From Plasmopara viticola (taxonomy: Eukaryota; Oomycota; Peronosporomycetes; Peronosporales; Peronosporaceae): a stretch of DNA of 64,000 nucleotides. A program made the translations under genes and the position numbers. This document shows, piece by piece, positions 1 to 10,357 of this stretch. Below the pieces are notes generated by a model. The model was not told where the DNA came from. It searched no databases and saw only the letters and a list, made by a program, of their open reading frames with translations. Location: positions 310,001 to 374,000 of the forward strand of contig MBPM02000028.1 of assembly GCA_001695595.3 (NCBI GenBank). Reading direction: 5' to 3'. How positions within the stretch are numbered: the first letter of the stretch is position 1; each line of letters opens with the position of its first letter.

Positions 1-60
1 TGAAATGTATATCCAATACAAAGTAGCGGTAATCTTTCCAACCTATTTTGCTGATGGACT

Positions 61-327
61 GTGATTAGTCTAGCTAGCTATTTGCACAAGTACAGTGCTG
101 GCTATGCGGCTTTTGTAGATGCTCAGTTGGTTACTTCGAAAAAAAACATAAGCAATGCTTGGCGAGTCATCGCAAGGATGTCTCCCATAGCAACAAAGAA
201 ATCCTTTAATGAGGATCGTCACGATTTGCCAAACGCGGATTTGCCGTCCAGCGTCATTCGATCTATGCCTTTCGTGCAGTTTTCTGAGGGGGATCATGAG
301 TGTTTATTCCAGGCAGTAGAGGCCTGA
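61..327 (+). pseudogene. Ty3/gypsy polyprotein fragment (reverse transcriptase / RNase H boundary)
   Basis: The frame opens with LASYLHKYSAGYAAFV, which resembles the start of the connection region after the reverse transcriptase in Ty3/gypsy elements, where FLGLxxYYRRF-type sequence is usual and oomycete elements often show LxxYLHKYSxNYA. The rest of the 88-residue frame drifts away from the family and no further catalytic motif is visible. There are no LTRs around it in the window, and the element may extend left of the edge. I see a short, degenerate relic and do not think it encodes a working protein. Confidence 0.4.
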
Positions 328-1479
328 TGAGCCGAAAGAAACTACCACATTCACGACGAGGGGTTAATTGCCACATAATACTCATCGGCAAAGATCCGAG
401 TGCAAATTCTGTATCAGTCAGCTACCCTCCGCTGCAAGTCTTTATTTTGAAAGCTGTCAAGCTTCCGGTTATAGCTGAACATGTACCTTTACCAACTTTG
501 AGCGGCACTAGAACCACTTAAATCATCTTTGCTTAAGAGTACCCATCTTCAGTGCTCGCTTGAGCTTCGCCTCTTGCATAGACGATGAATATGCGAATTC
601 TTTGTACACTTTTGAAATACTGTTTTATTACAATTGCTACATCCAGGTCATTAAATCGGCTCAATTAGCTTGCTTTCCTTATTTACAATATAGCCATAGC
701 AAACATTAATATCTAAATTAGTCGCCGTAAGTACCTTGATATTGCTTGGGATAGAATCTCATAATTTCGGACTTGATTGAAGCGGCCTCGCCCATAGACA
801 CATGTTCAGTGTCCAATGTCTCGAATAGAGCTCTAATTAGTACAAGATAGGTCCCTGTCTTTAAAATCAATTTTACGATTATAAATATTCCATCCTGATG
901 TTCTTTAACTCGATCAGCTAGCTCGAAAAGATCGTGGTCGCTGGTGGTTAGTCAAACAAGATTAATCTGGAAGGTTAATCTCACAATCATATGTTAGAGA
1001 ATTAACCATGAAACAATATCGACTATTCGATCAGTACTTGTACCAAAGGTCGCTTTAAATTAACTCGAAGAGTAAATTGTCCTCGGACAACGTGCTCTTT
1101 CTGTCATTGACCTGAGAAGGATCATACCAGAATGGTGTTATCACAACCATAGCTTGGCTAATGAGGGTAAATGATTTGCTTGCCTGCGGAATCCATACAT
1201 CAAGCATTCAAACAAGGTCTCGATAAAGATCGGAGGTACTATTCAGACAGCTGCTGTCAATCGTTTTTGTAATAGACTAAAATGTGGGAAGGGGAATCTT
1301 ATTGACAGCATTTTCCTAGCGCTTGACAGATAGACAAGTCTTTTGATGGCTAGTTTCAAGTTGTTCGGAAACAATGTTCGAGCACAGACAAGTCACAGTC
1401 CAAAGGTGTTAACAAACACGGGGCTGAATAATTTTTGTACCCCGACGCTGCTCAATACGTTTTGTACACCACTGTCATT
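328..1479. other. AT-rich stretch without a recognisable gene
   Basis: Only short unsupported frames occur here, on both strands. I saw no conserved motif, splice-linked coding series, RNA gene or repeat boundary. Confidence 0.5.
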
Positions 1480-2640
1480 TCATCTATGATGGAAACGGCT
1501 ACTTCAACAACTCTATATACGCCACTTCGTTTGCCACGTATGCTCCCTTTGCAATGCTACAATTACTAATAATGGTCTCTTCGGACGTCTATAGTCAAAT
1601 CCTATCGGTGTTGGAGCTGACTCCACTTTGACGTGGCGTTCACTTGGTGCGGCTTCGGCTTCAAACAACATTGCTAACCAAACTGTACGCGGTGCCTCCG
1701 TTGCAGGAGTCACCACAGCTGATCGACTCATGGCAACGTGACTCTATATGCTTAAGGTGAAACTAATTGACCTCCTCCCAAAGTATAGACACTTATACGG
1801 ATGGCTAGCCCTAGAGATCAAGTACATCTGCTGTCGGTGTTGATTTTAAGATGGCATGTCTCTAACTAGCACTACTCTTAAATATGGTGATAATTGTCCG
1901 GGAATGGTATCTTCCTCAAGCAAAAGAATCTTATGGCTGAAGTCCTTGCTGCTTCTGCCGGATTTGGCATTGCATGGGAAGCTGTTGCCAATATCCTCGA
2001 CTATCGATTGCATCTATAAAACTTTCACAACCTCGCGTTTATACGTACCGTTTGTGCACCTTCGGGGCCCTTAAGCGATTATCTCAAAGCCTGAAAGATG
2101 TTCCAATACAACGATTTCTATGTGCAATTAATCAATCAGCGAGCTAGAATCGTTAAGCAATCAACTTAGTTTTAACGCTGCTTTCGATCTCCAACTATTG
2201 GCAGCAAACGAGTAGCTTTGCAGCTGCTGCTGCCCAGGAGCTTCAAGGTCCTTTCGATTCGGCTCCTTGAAGGGTGCAACCTGATTCTAGATTCCACAAC
2301 TTTAGTGTTCGTTTCGGCCTTAGCAAGCATTTCATACTACTCATAACTACGACTTTTACCACTTCACGGATAAAATCGCTATGATCTCAGCGATCAATGG
2401 TGAATCAACCCCTGGAATAGTTAATCAATTTCTGTGACTATAAGACATGGTGACTATCTAATACCGTTCTTGTTGCTGACGTTGGCCGACCAATTGATCG
2501 CGATGTCCCTAAATCTATTCAAATTTAGAGAATAAGCGCCGAAATTCAAGGCTGTAATTTGCTGGTCATTAGCGTGTCTGAGCAGGAACTAACCTGTTAT
2601 CGCCTGACAGGGGAAGTTTAGATTCTACTACCGCATAGCC
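1480..2640 (+). pseudogene. Decayed copy 1 of an unrecognised coding element
   Basis: Coding-like blocks appear in shifting frames on the plus strand, interrupted by stops. One block near 1570-1730 contains GVGADSTLTWRSLGAASASN in one frame. From about 2030 onward the DNA aligns by eye with 15590-16180 on the same strand: shared landmarks include the segment around 2366-2420 against 15960-16020, and the ending near 2550-2610 (aaggctgtaatttgc) against 16130-16180. The decay is heavy and no joined translation is offered. The family is not recognised. An endogenous viral or transposon structural protein is possible but unsupported. Confidence 0.4.
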
Positions 2641-5467
2641 TTGATATCATTTGGTGGAACAAACGTTATCAATTAACCTTTTGCATTAACACTTCGAGTA
2701 GCTAAGGACATTTTTTAGTAACAATAAATTTTACTCAGCCAATCCTGGGATCAACTTGACTGATCTGCATATGTTTCTTACCCTCGCGTTTTGCCTAAAA
2801 ATTTAGATACGATTTATCGTTAGTCACAAATTTGGCGCGTAAAAACATTTTGATCTTTGAGCCAGCTTTTAAATTGGGATAACCTGGATCAGAAGCATAT
2901 ACTTCCCCGATGATTTCTTCCCAAACTTAGTTCGTTCAACATGTTGGTATGGGGTATATATTATACATGCCCCTATATTTAAATAATATTTTTTAAGAGA
3001 ATTAGTTGATCCAAAAGAGTCTCCGATATTGTCGAACCGATCGACATGCATTTGGATACGACATGGACGTAAAGCTTGTGCAATGAGTTTTTCTTTTATC
3101 GTGTTGATAGATTTCTTTCTCATCCGAAATATCCGGCACCTATATGCTTCGTAGTTCAACTGTTTGATAGATCGCTCTGGTAAATTTCGAAGACTAACTT
3201 CTTCACCTTAATCCCAAAGTAATGCACTTCATACTGCTTGACATTCTGGTTAAGTCCTCTACTTTCCAAATACTTTACAATCCAATCCAACCATTGGTTC
3301 ATTGAACGACATGCCCCGTGGTTATTATTAGCAGTGCATTTCTCAATATAAAAATCCAAATATCATTTAAATAGTATTTTCGATTTATCTCAACAATATG
3401 TTATTGGAGAACGATATCACTGAATGCTATTAACGACATCTACAATGTTGTATATGGTGTTCAATACTTAATATGTTATACATTAGGATCAATTGACTTG
3501 ACCATGACTGCTATCAAGCTCTGCTTTATAGTTATTGATAGTATTTGTGATGGTTGGTGATGCTGAGAACTATATCTTTGCACCAAATAGTTCGAGACGT
3601 CTTACCTTGAGGGACTATACATTTTATTTTAGATAGTTTAAGTGCGTTCTTTTATTTAAAAAAAAAACTGAATTAAATTGGAGCTCCACTACTCGTGTGG
3701 CGTGGTGTTGTGTCACGCGTGGCGCCAAACTTTGTCGCATTGGGTGCCTATCATAGCTGGAGAGTGCTGAGGTGTATTCACCACTAGTCGTGAATGCAAC
3801 GCAAGGAAACTCTAAAATTGTGTATACTGCGTCTCGGATACCGAAGGACACTTTGGTCAACATTAGTCTCAATATTCGGACACAATGAAGCTAAAGCTTA
3901 CAGTGTATGCTGCTTTAACTCCGCGTACAATTAAACTTTTCGATGACTCACGTCAGTACGGCCTAGCGTCCCGATGGGTCAGTCGCACCACGATGTAGTT
4001 GGAGCGAATTCAGTTGAAATCTTTCGGTAAGACTAAGCGCGTTTGCTTCTTGTCGTCACGCCTACAGTAGCCTGTAGGCACCTAATTGTTGAAGTGACGC
4101 GAAGTGTGGGGGCTGAGGCTGAGACTCGGCACGACCAAGTAAAGAGAGGGAGGTTTGGGACGAATTGATAAGGACGAGCAAGCTTGGCTTGTCTCTATCT
4201 TTTTGTGGGGTAGATTCCGAAATTCAGCCTTTTCTAAAACAAAAAGGGGGTGTACTGGTCAATTGCTTTTATCATATCAGGAAGTCTGATGTCGAATTGC
4301 AAATTATGGGAGCCATTACCTGGCTACCACTATTTTTACCGGGCCATCATTCCTCACATATTAGCTTTATCTGAAGGCCTCTGCTTGGTTAGATTGGCAT
4401 TATTTCTATTTGTAGGCCAATTACAAAATTACCATGTTGCAGCCAGTTGCCAACAATGACGCAACATGCCTTCACAACCGTATTAAAGCCAGCCTTAGCA
4501 CTGACTGTATAAAGCTGCTATCAGTTGAGTATTGGAGGCTCTTTGGGTGCAGGTTGTTGATATGATCGTGCATTATAACCTGACAACTCACAATTGCGAC
4601 AATTGCGAGGGGGGTTTGAGGGCGATCTCCACATGCTCGAAGCGCGATAGATCACGCGCCGTTTTACAGTTTGTTGCACCAGCAGGCTTCCCACGACCTT
4701 GTATCTGCTTAGGATCACGAATATATGCCTGTGGTAACGCTAGAATGTATTTAACAATCTCTCTTCATCGATGCTCCCCACTATTCTCATGCTGGACTGA
4801 TTTACATTGCTCAACGCTCGCGAGCTTCTGCGCTGAGTGCACGCCACAAAAGCCTTTGAGGCATCCTCAGAGGCTTATACTTGTATTGCTTTGCCAATTT
4901 TCACTTCTCAGTCAAAATTGCTGTTGCCGTCATCACCTTCACCAACCTTCACCCGTTTGTTAGCTGCTGCGGCTGGCTTTGGTACGACTTTGAGGGCGTG
5001 CTGCATCATTGTTGGCAACAAGTTTGTGACCTTGAAAGCACCACAGAGCTATACTTTTGAAGGCTCCATATTTTGTGTTGCCAACGCGCTTGGTGCGCTG
5101 ATTCTGGGAACATAACCCTCAGCGCATCGATAGCTTCCCAAGCCTCTTTTAAGGTGCAGTACACTATTTATAAAGGCTGTAGGTGAGCCATTTTAAAGCA
5201 GTATTTACTAGGTTTTAGATGGAAATAGGGTTGGCGTGCGTCAAAGTTTTAATGGACGGTTGGAGGTTGATTCACAAATTATGACTATAAAACCAATCGA
5301 GGCCTTCGAATTCAATCACTAAAGCTAATTAATGTGAGGGGCGTCCCCAAATCTAAAAATTGATATCTTAAATAAGAAGCCATTGGACAGGTATACCTAT
5401 CCCTACTTACAAAAGTAAGTCCGAATTTTTTTGGTATGCAGCTTTTCACATCTGAAGTCTGGCTGAA
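2641..5467. other. Gene-poor spacer before the first gene island
   Basis: This stretch holds only short frames. Two minus-strand frames, 3156-3359 and 2869-3159, lie end to end and together look mildly protein-like, with Lys-rich sequence and the piece EKLIAQALRPCRIQ, but I cannot assign them. A frame at 4837-5115 has a short Ala-rich stretch and no other support. The last 100 bp form the 5' region of the acyl-CoA dehydrogenase gene; no clear oomycete initiator motif could be fixed. Confidence 0.4.
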
Positions 5468-7384
5468 ATGATGCGATCTTTCCTTCGCCCAAGCAGCCGC
5501 CTTCTACTACAGCACCATGCGCGCTCACTGCAAACTGCAGCTGAAGCTGCTGCCAATGTGTCGTACACCCGTGGACTCTTTCTTGGCGTAGCTAATACAA
5601 AGCGCGCTTTTCCATACCCAAAACTGTCCGAGAGTGAGATGGAGACGCTACAGATGCTCGTAGACCCTGTGAGCAAATTCTTTGGCACCGTTGATTCACG
5701 TGCTATTGATGAGACAAAGAAAATTCCACCAAAGGTAATGAATGATATGAAAGAGCTGGGGCTCTTTGGCCTGCAAATCCCCGAGGAGCTCGAAGGTCTC
5801 GGCTTGTCGAACACGGGCTACGCGCGTGTGTGCGAGGAAATCACCGACGGAAGTCTGGCTGTTACGGTCATGGCACACCAGTCTATTGGTCTCAAGGGTA
5901 TCTTACTTAACGGTAATGAAGTCCAAAAGGCCAAGTATCTGCCCAAATTGGCAACGGGTGAGCACATCGCGGCTTTTGCACTCACAGAGCCTTCGAGTGG
6001 CTCTGATGCTGGGTCAATCAAAACCCGTGCCACATTGTCAGAAGACGGCAAACACTTCGTTCTCAATGGAGGCAAGATCTGGATCAGTAATGGTGGGTGG
6101 GCCGACGTCATGACGGTTTTTGCACAGACGGAGGTGAATGGCAAGGATAAAGTCACGGCATTTATTGTTGAGCGGGCCTTCGGGGGGGTGACCAGTGGCC
6201 CTCCAGAAGATAAGCTCGGGATTCGTGGCTCCAATACGTGTCAAGTTTTTTTTGATAATTGCAAGGTGCCGATTGAAAACGTACTTGGCGGTGGTCCAGA
6301 TATGAAGACAGGGGGTGCTGCAGGTGTTGGCGAAGGATTCAAGGTAGCTATGAATATATTAAATAATGGTCGCTTTGGTCTTGGGGCCTGTGCTGGCGCG
6401 TCTTTGCGCCGTGTACTTGGCGTGGCTGCTGAGCATGCAAACTCACGCAAGCAATTTGGTGCCCCATTAGCTAATTTTGGACTTATCCAGAAAAAATTTG
6501 GTGTGATGGCGTTGGAAGCGTACGCAATTGAGTCGATGGCATTTATGACCACTGGAATGATTGATCGTGGCGATCCGTCTTGCGAGATCGAGGCGGCCAT
6601 GTGCAAAGTGTATGGATCGGAAGTGGCGTTTACGGGCATTAACGAGTGTATTCAGGTCATGGGTGGCACGGGATTTATGAAGGAGTGGCCATTTGAGCGT
6701 CTCATGCGTGATTGTCGAATCTTGTCAATCTTCGAAGGGACAAACGAGATTCTGCGAATGCTGATTGCTCTTAGTGGAATGCGGGTGGGATTGGCATAGA
6801 ATTTTGTTTAATTGCGTAAGTGTTGGCTGATGTTATTGTGACGGTAATTGTAATGGTGTATACAGACTGCTGGTGAACGCTTGTCGGCTGTTGGTAAGTT
6901 GCTGCAGAATCCGCTGTCGAATCCATCAAGCGCAGTCAAGGAGTTCTCGGATCGTCTACAGCGCAAATTCTCGCCACCTCCATTAGATGGAGTGCACTTG
7001 AGTCTAAATAGTTCAGCAGAGCTTTTACAGAAGCGCACAGCTGAGTTTGGCGATGCTGTCGAGTTCTTGCTGCGCAAGCATGGCAAGAAGATTATGGAAG
7101 AGCAGATGCAGCTTGAGCGAATTGCTGACTCGGCTATTGCGCTATACGCCATGACTGCCACCATCTCTCGCTCAACAGCGTCGCTGAATGCAGGCATTGA
7201 ATCGGCGGAGCACGAAAAGAAGCTTACAACGCTGTATTGCGATCTGACGTCCCAGAAAATTCAGTCGCTTCTAAGTGCCATCAAGTCGGCAGGCAAACAA
7301 GATGAACAGCTACGCGAAATTGCGAATGAGGTTCTTAAGGCCGAAAAGTACATTCCCAGTCACGCCACTGGCATCGACTGCTAA
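5468..7384 (+). CDS. Very-long-chain acyl-CoA dehydrogenase (ACADVL/ACAD9 type), mitochondrial
   Basis: The gene has two exons, 5468-6784 and 6866-7384, joined across an 81-nt intron (GTGGGA...ACAG), giving about 611 residues. It catalyses the first, FAD-dependent step of mitochondrial beta-oxidation of long acyl-CoAs. The N-terminus is basic and hydroxylated ([20 protein letters not shown]), typical of a mitochondrial transit peptide. The FAD/substrate signature [13 protein letters not shown] and the ending [11 protein letters not shown] are clear, and Glu423 in that motif is the expected catalytic base. Exon 2 supplies the extra C-terminal domain that separates VLCAD/ACAD9 from short- and medium-chain enzymes, with [15 protein letters not shown] as the clearest match. 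Without splicing, a stop at 6797-6799 would remove this domain. Assembly-factor (ACAD9) versus enzyme (ACADVL) function cannot be separated here. Confidence 0.93.
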
Positions 7385-7638
7385 ACTTGGCCAATCCATT
7401 CCAGCAAAATTGTGCTTTCTCGTTAAAAAAAATATTGAACCGCCTAAATGAAGAATGGGTATTCAGTGATTGAGTCTGTTATCACTGACCACGCGTACTG
7501 ATCGCAATTTTAAGAGTTATTCTGACAATTATCGCGCGCTAGTATTACACCTTATAATCCAGCCCTTACAAGTCTGCTCGTATGACTTGACAAGCGCTGG
7601 ATGCTGCTCTGAATCTTTCACTTTAGTAGCGATGCCGT

Positions 7639-7816
7639 ACATGCTAGGCTCTATATCCACGGCATGTGGTGTCCGCACGTCGAGTCTCGTTCGGCGGGCA
7701 GTGTGTAGGTCTTCGTGTAGTTCACTTGGTAAGAGCCCAGGTTAGTGCTGGATCGCGTCGAGGGTGAGACTCGTTAGAGACCTGCAGATGCCCGAGAGCA
7801 CCTGCCCGAGCGCGCG
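7639..7816 (-). repeat. Partial copy of the SINE-like dispersed repeat
   Basis: This segment matches by eye the internal part of the insertion at 60151-60473. Shared pieces include ggtaagagcccagg, gagactcgttagagacctgc and agatgcccgagagcacctgc. It lacks both ends of the longer copy and has a shortened middle, so it looks like an old, eroded insertion. It lies between the acyl-CoA dehydrogenase gene and the lipase gene. The strand is assigned from the tail polarity of the longer copy. Confidence 0.7.
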
Positions 7817-8026
7817 AGCATCAATCAATTTTCCGACGATGCCGTAATTAGTACTCTGGTGTGCCGCACACCTATTATACAACATATGCCAGAATCAATA
7901 ATTACATGTAAAGTTCATGAGTTGAAGTTCGCCATACACATGGTTTTGTGATTGCAGAAGAGTGATTGTCTTTGTCAGGAGAGGCGTTGCGGTCAATTCC
8001 CATTCTGCTGGTTTGACGGGACGTCG

Positions 8027-10338
8027 ATGGGCTCTGCGCTACGCACAGGCCGGTCCGTGATGGCCACGGAGCATCAAAACTTCCTGATGCAGCTGCAAGA
8101 TCGTACGCTCTCGCTGTTGCATCTGTGGGCGCGCTTCTGGATCTCTGTCACGGGACTGAAGCAGCACGAAAGACTCGTGTGGCACATTGTGCAGCAACTC
8201 AAGCACCGCGTGTACCGCACCGTCGGCGAGAAGCACGCTTTTTTTCGTCGATTGACTCTGACACTTGCTGAGCTTTGGGTAAAGACGTTACGAGCACTGC
8301 TGGTTCCCGACGTCTTCGCTCGCTATCTGCTTGCAACCTTCATGCTGCACATTTTCTACGAGCTCAAGTCTATTGTTCGTCAAGCTTCACGCAATGCATT
8401 TCTTAGACTCACACCAAGTGGTCGACGGAGATTACGATTAAAACAACAGCTTGAGAACGTCAAAACTTTCCGAGAACGTCAGACGATCGCTGGAGAACTG
8501 GACAAGCTTGAGGGTAAGGACAAGTGGCGGGAACACCCGGCATCGAGACTCTTTCTGTACGAGCGAGTGCTAAACAAGACACAAATGTACAAAAGACTAA
8601 TGGCTGAGAATGACGTGATTGGGCTCATGTTTTCACTACGAGCGGGACTACTAAGGAAGCACTGGGGACTCGGGAACCCAAAACTTTATTCGGTCAGCAA
8701 TGGTAATCGATTGGACTTCGTGCTCTGAGTGATAGTTTGACTTGATATACTTGTGTGTGTGTTTTAGTGGGAACGAAGCACGTGATTGAGAATTATCTCG
8801 ACATGATCGTACAATCAATGGATGTCGTACTGCGTGCGAAAGGAGCAAACATAGAGAACAATGACGAGCTATCGATTGATAACAAGCTGGCCTTTTTTAG
8901 CGAAACGCGTCATGCTTTTGGACGCTCTGCGTTAATGTTGTCTGGTGGCGGAGCGCATGGATTTTATCACGCTGGTGTAATCAAGGCTCTGGTGGAGAAT
9001 AATTTGCTGCCGAATGTCATTGCGGGTTCGTCGGCTGGGTCGATCATTGCAGGAGTCGTCGCTGTGCGTACTGATGACGAGGTGCTCGAGTTTTTAACCA
9101 AATACAATGTAAAATTAAATTTTCTCGGATCGAATATTACGGAACAAGACCGGACTGCGTTCGCGCCGTCGTTCTTGTCTCCTATGCAAGTATTGCTTCC
9201 ACAAGGCGGCTTTGAATTCTTGCGAGACGCCTTAATCTTGCTCAATCGGTTCCTGGCGAAACGTTATGTCCTTGATACAAAGACTCTACGAGACTGCTTA
9301 CGAAGTGTGATGGGTGACTACACTTTCCGAGAGGCTTACGACCGAACAGGTCGAATTGTCAACGTCACAGTCACCCCATTAAGTGCTGACGACTATCCTC
9401 AACTGCTTAACTATCTTACAGCTCCAAATGTGATCATCTGGTCGGCATCCCTGGCATCGTGTGCGATTCCAAACATTTTCCGTCCTGTCGAGTTGCTGGC
9501 CAAAGACGCAAATGGAAATATCGTACCATACTACGGTGAAGGGCTTAAATGGAGTGACGGCAGCGTTGAGTGCGACTTGCCTATGGAACGACTGGCGGAA
9601 TTGTTTAATGTAAACCACTTTATCGTAAGTCAAGTCAACATTCATTACAAAATTGTTTCGGGTCACACGGCATTTGGGAATGGACACACAAGTAATCTCA
9701 TGAATTTTTTTAAGAAGCAGATGAAAGCTTACATCAAAAACATTGCAGAGTTCGGTTTGAACACATCCGTGCTCAAGCTACTCGACATCGGACTCGTTCC
9801 ACTGATCACACAGAAGTACGAAGGAGATATTACGATATGTCCTACCGATAAAGTCCGAGCCACGACTTTGTTACGGACCGTGCTTGCTAATCCCAACTGT
9901 GAAACTTATCCGGAGATTTTGCTGGCTGGTCAACGCGCCTGTTGGCCAGCCATTACGCGGATTCGGACTATGTGTCGCGTCGAATTTGCCTTGGAACGAG
10001 CAGTGAGGTACTTGCGTGGCGAACAGGCTCTCGAGGACGAGCGACAGAACGGACGGAAGGCAATTGGTCGTGTGCCGTCATTTTACACGTCTCCAAGCTC
10101 CATGAATTTGTCGAACCTCGATCAATCTTATCCCATGGCAAGCCGTCACACGCCGCCGCCGATCCGCGAAGGATTGCGATCTCAACGTGAAAGTGTCAAG
10201 GACAGAGACATGATCAGTACGATAGGCAGCCCAATCGCTAATTCAATGCGGCGGAACAGATCCATGAACATTGCAGGTGCCGTCATCTCGGTAGACGGAG
10301 GTGCCAGCTTTCACAACTTTACTCACTTTGACCTATAA
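8027..10338 (+). CDS. Patatin-domain triacylglycerol lipase/phospholipase, SDP1/Tgl family
   Basis: Exons 8027-8702 and 8768-10338 are joined across a 65-nt intron (GTAATC...TTTTAG), giving about 748 residues. The family hydrolyses storage triacylglycerol at lipid droplets, as in plant SDP1 and yeast Tgl3/4/5. Exon 1 carries the family's N-terminal domain and ends in GLGNPKLYS, which continues in exon 2 as GTKHVIENYLD. The patatin core shows the oxyanion loop GGGAHG (about residues 285-290), the nucleophile motif GSSAG with Ser314, and the catalytic Asp489 in WSDGS. The Ser/Arg-rich C-terminus could be phosphorylated. The start at 8027 is the first ATG in the frame; an ATG at 8060 is an alternative. 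The stop lies 19 bp from the stop of the opposing GTPase gene. Confidence 0.88.
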
Positions 10339-10357
10339 ATTTACTTATTGATTAGTT

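Noticed and set aside
2869..3359. Two minus-strand frames with a piece (EKLIAQALRPCRIQ) vaguely like large-DNA-virus proteins
   Set aside because: The resemblance is too short to support a viral assignment, and the two frames could not be joined by a splice or simple shift.
5468..6799. Acyl-CoA dehydrogenase ending at the stop at 6797-6799
   Set aside because: The stop lies in an 81-nt intron; splicing restores the C-terminal domain expected for the VLCAD/ACAD9 class.
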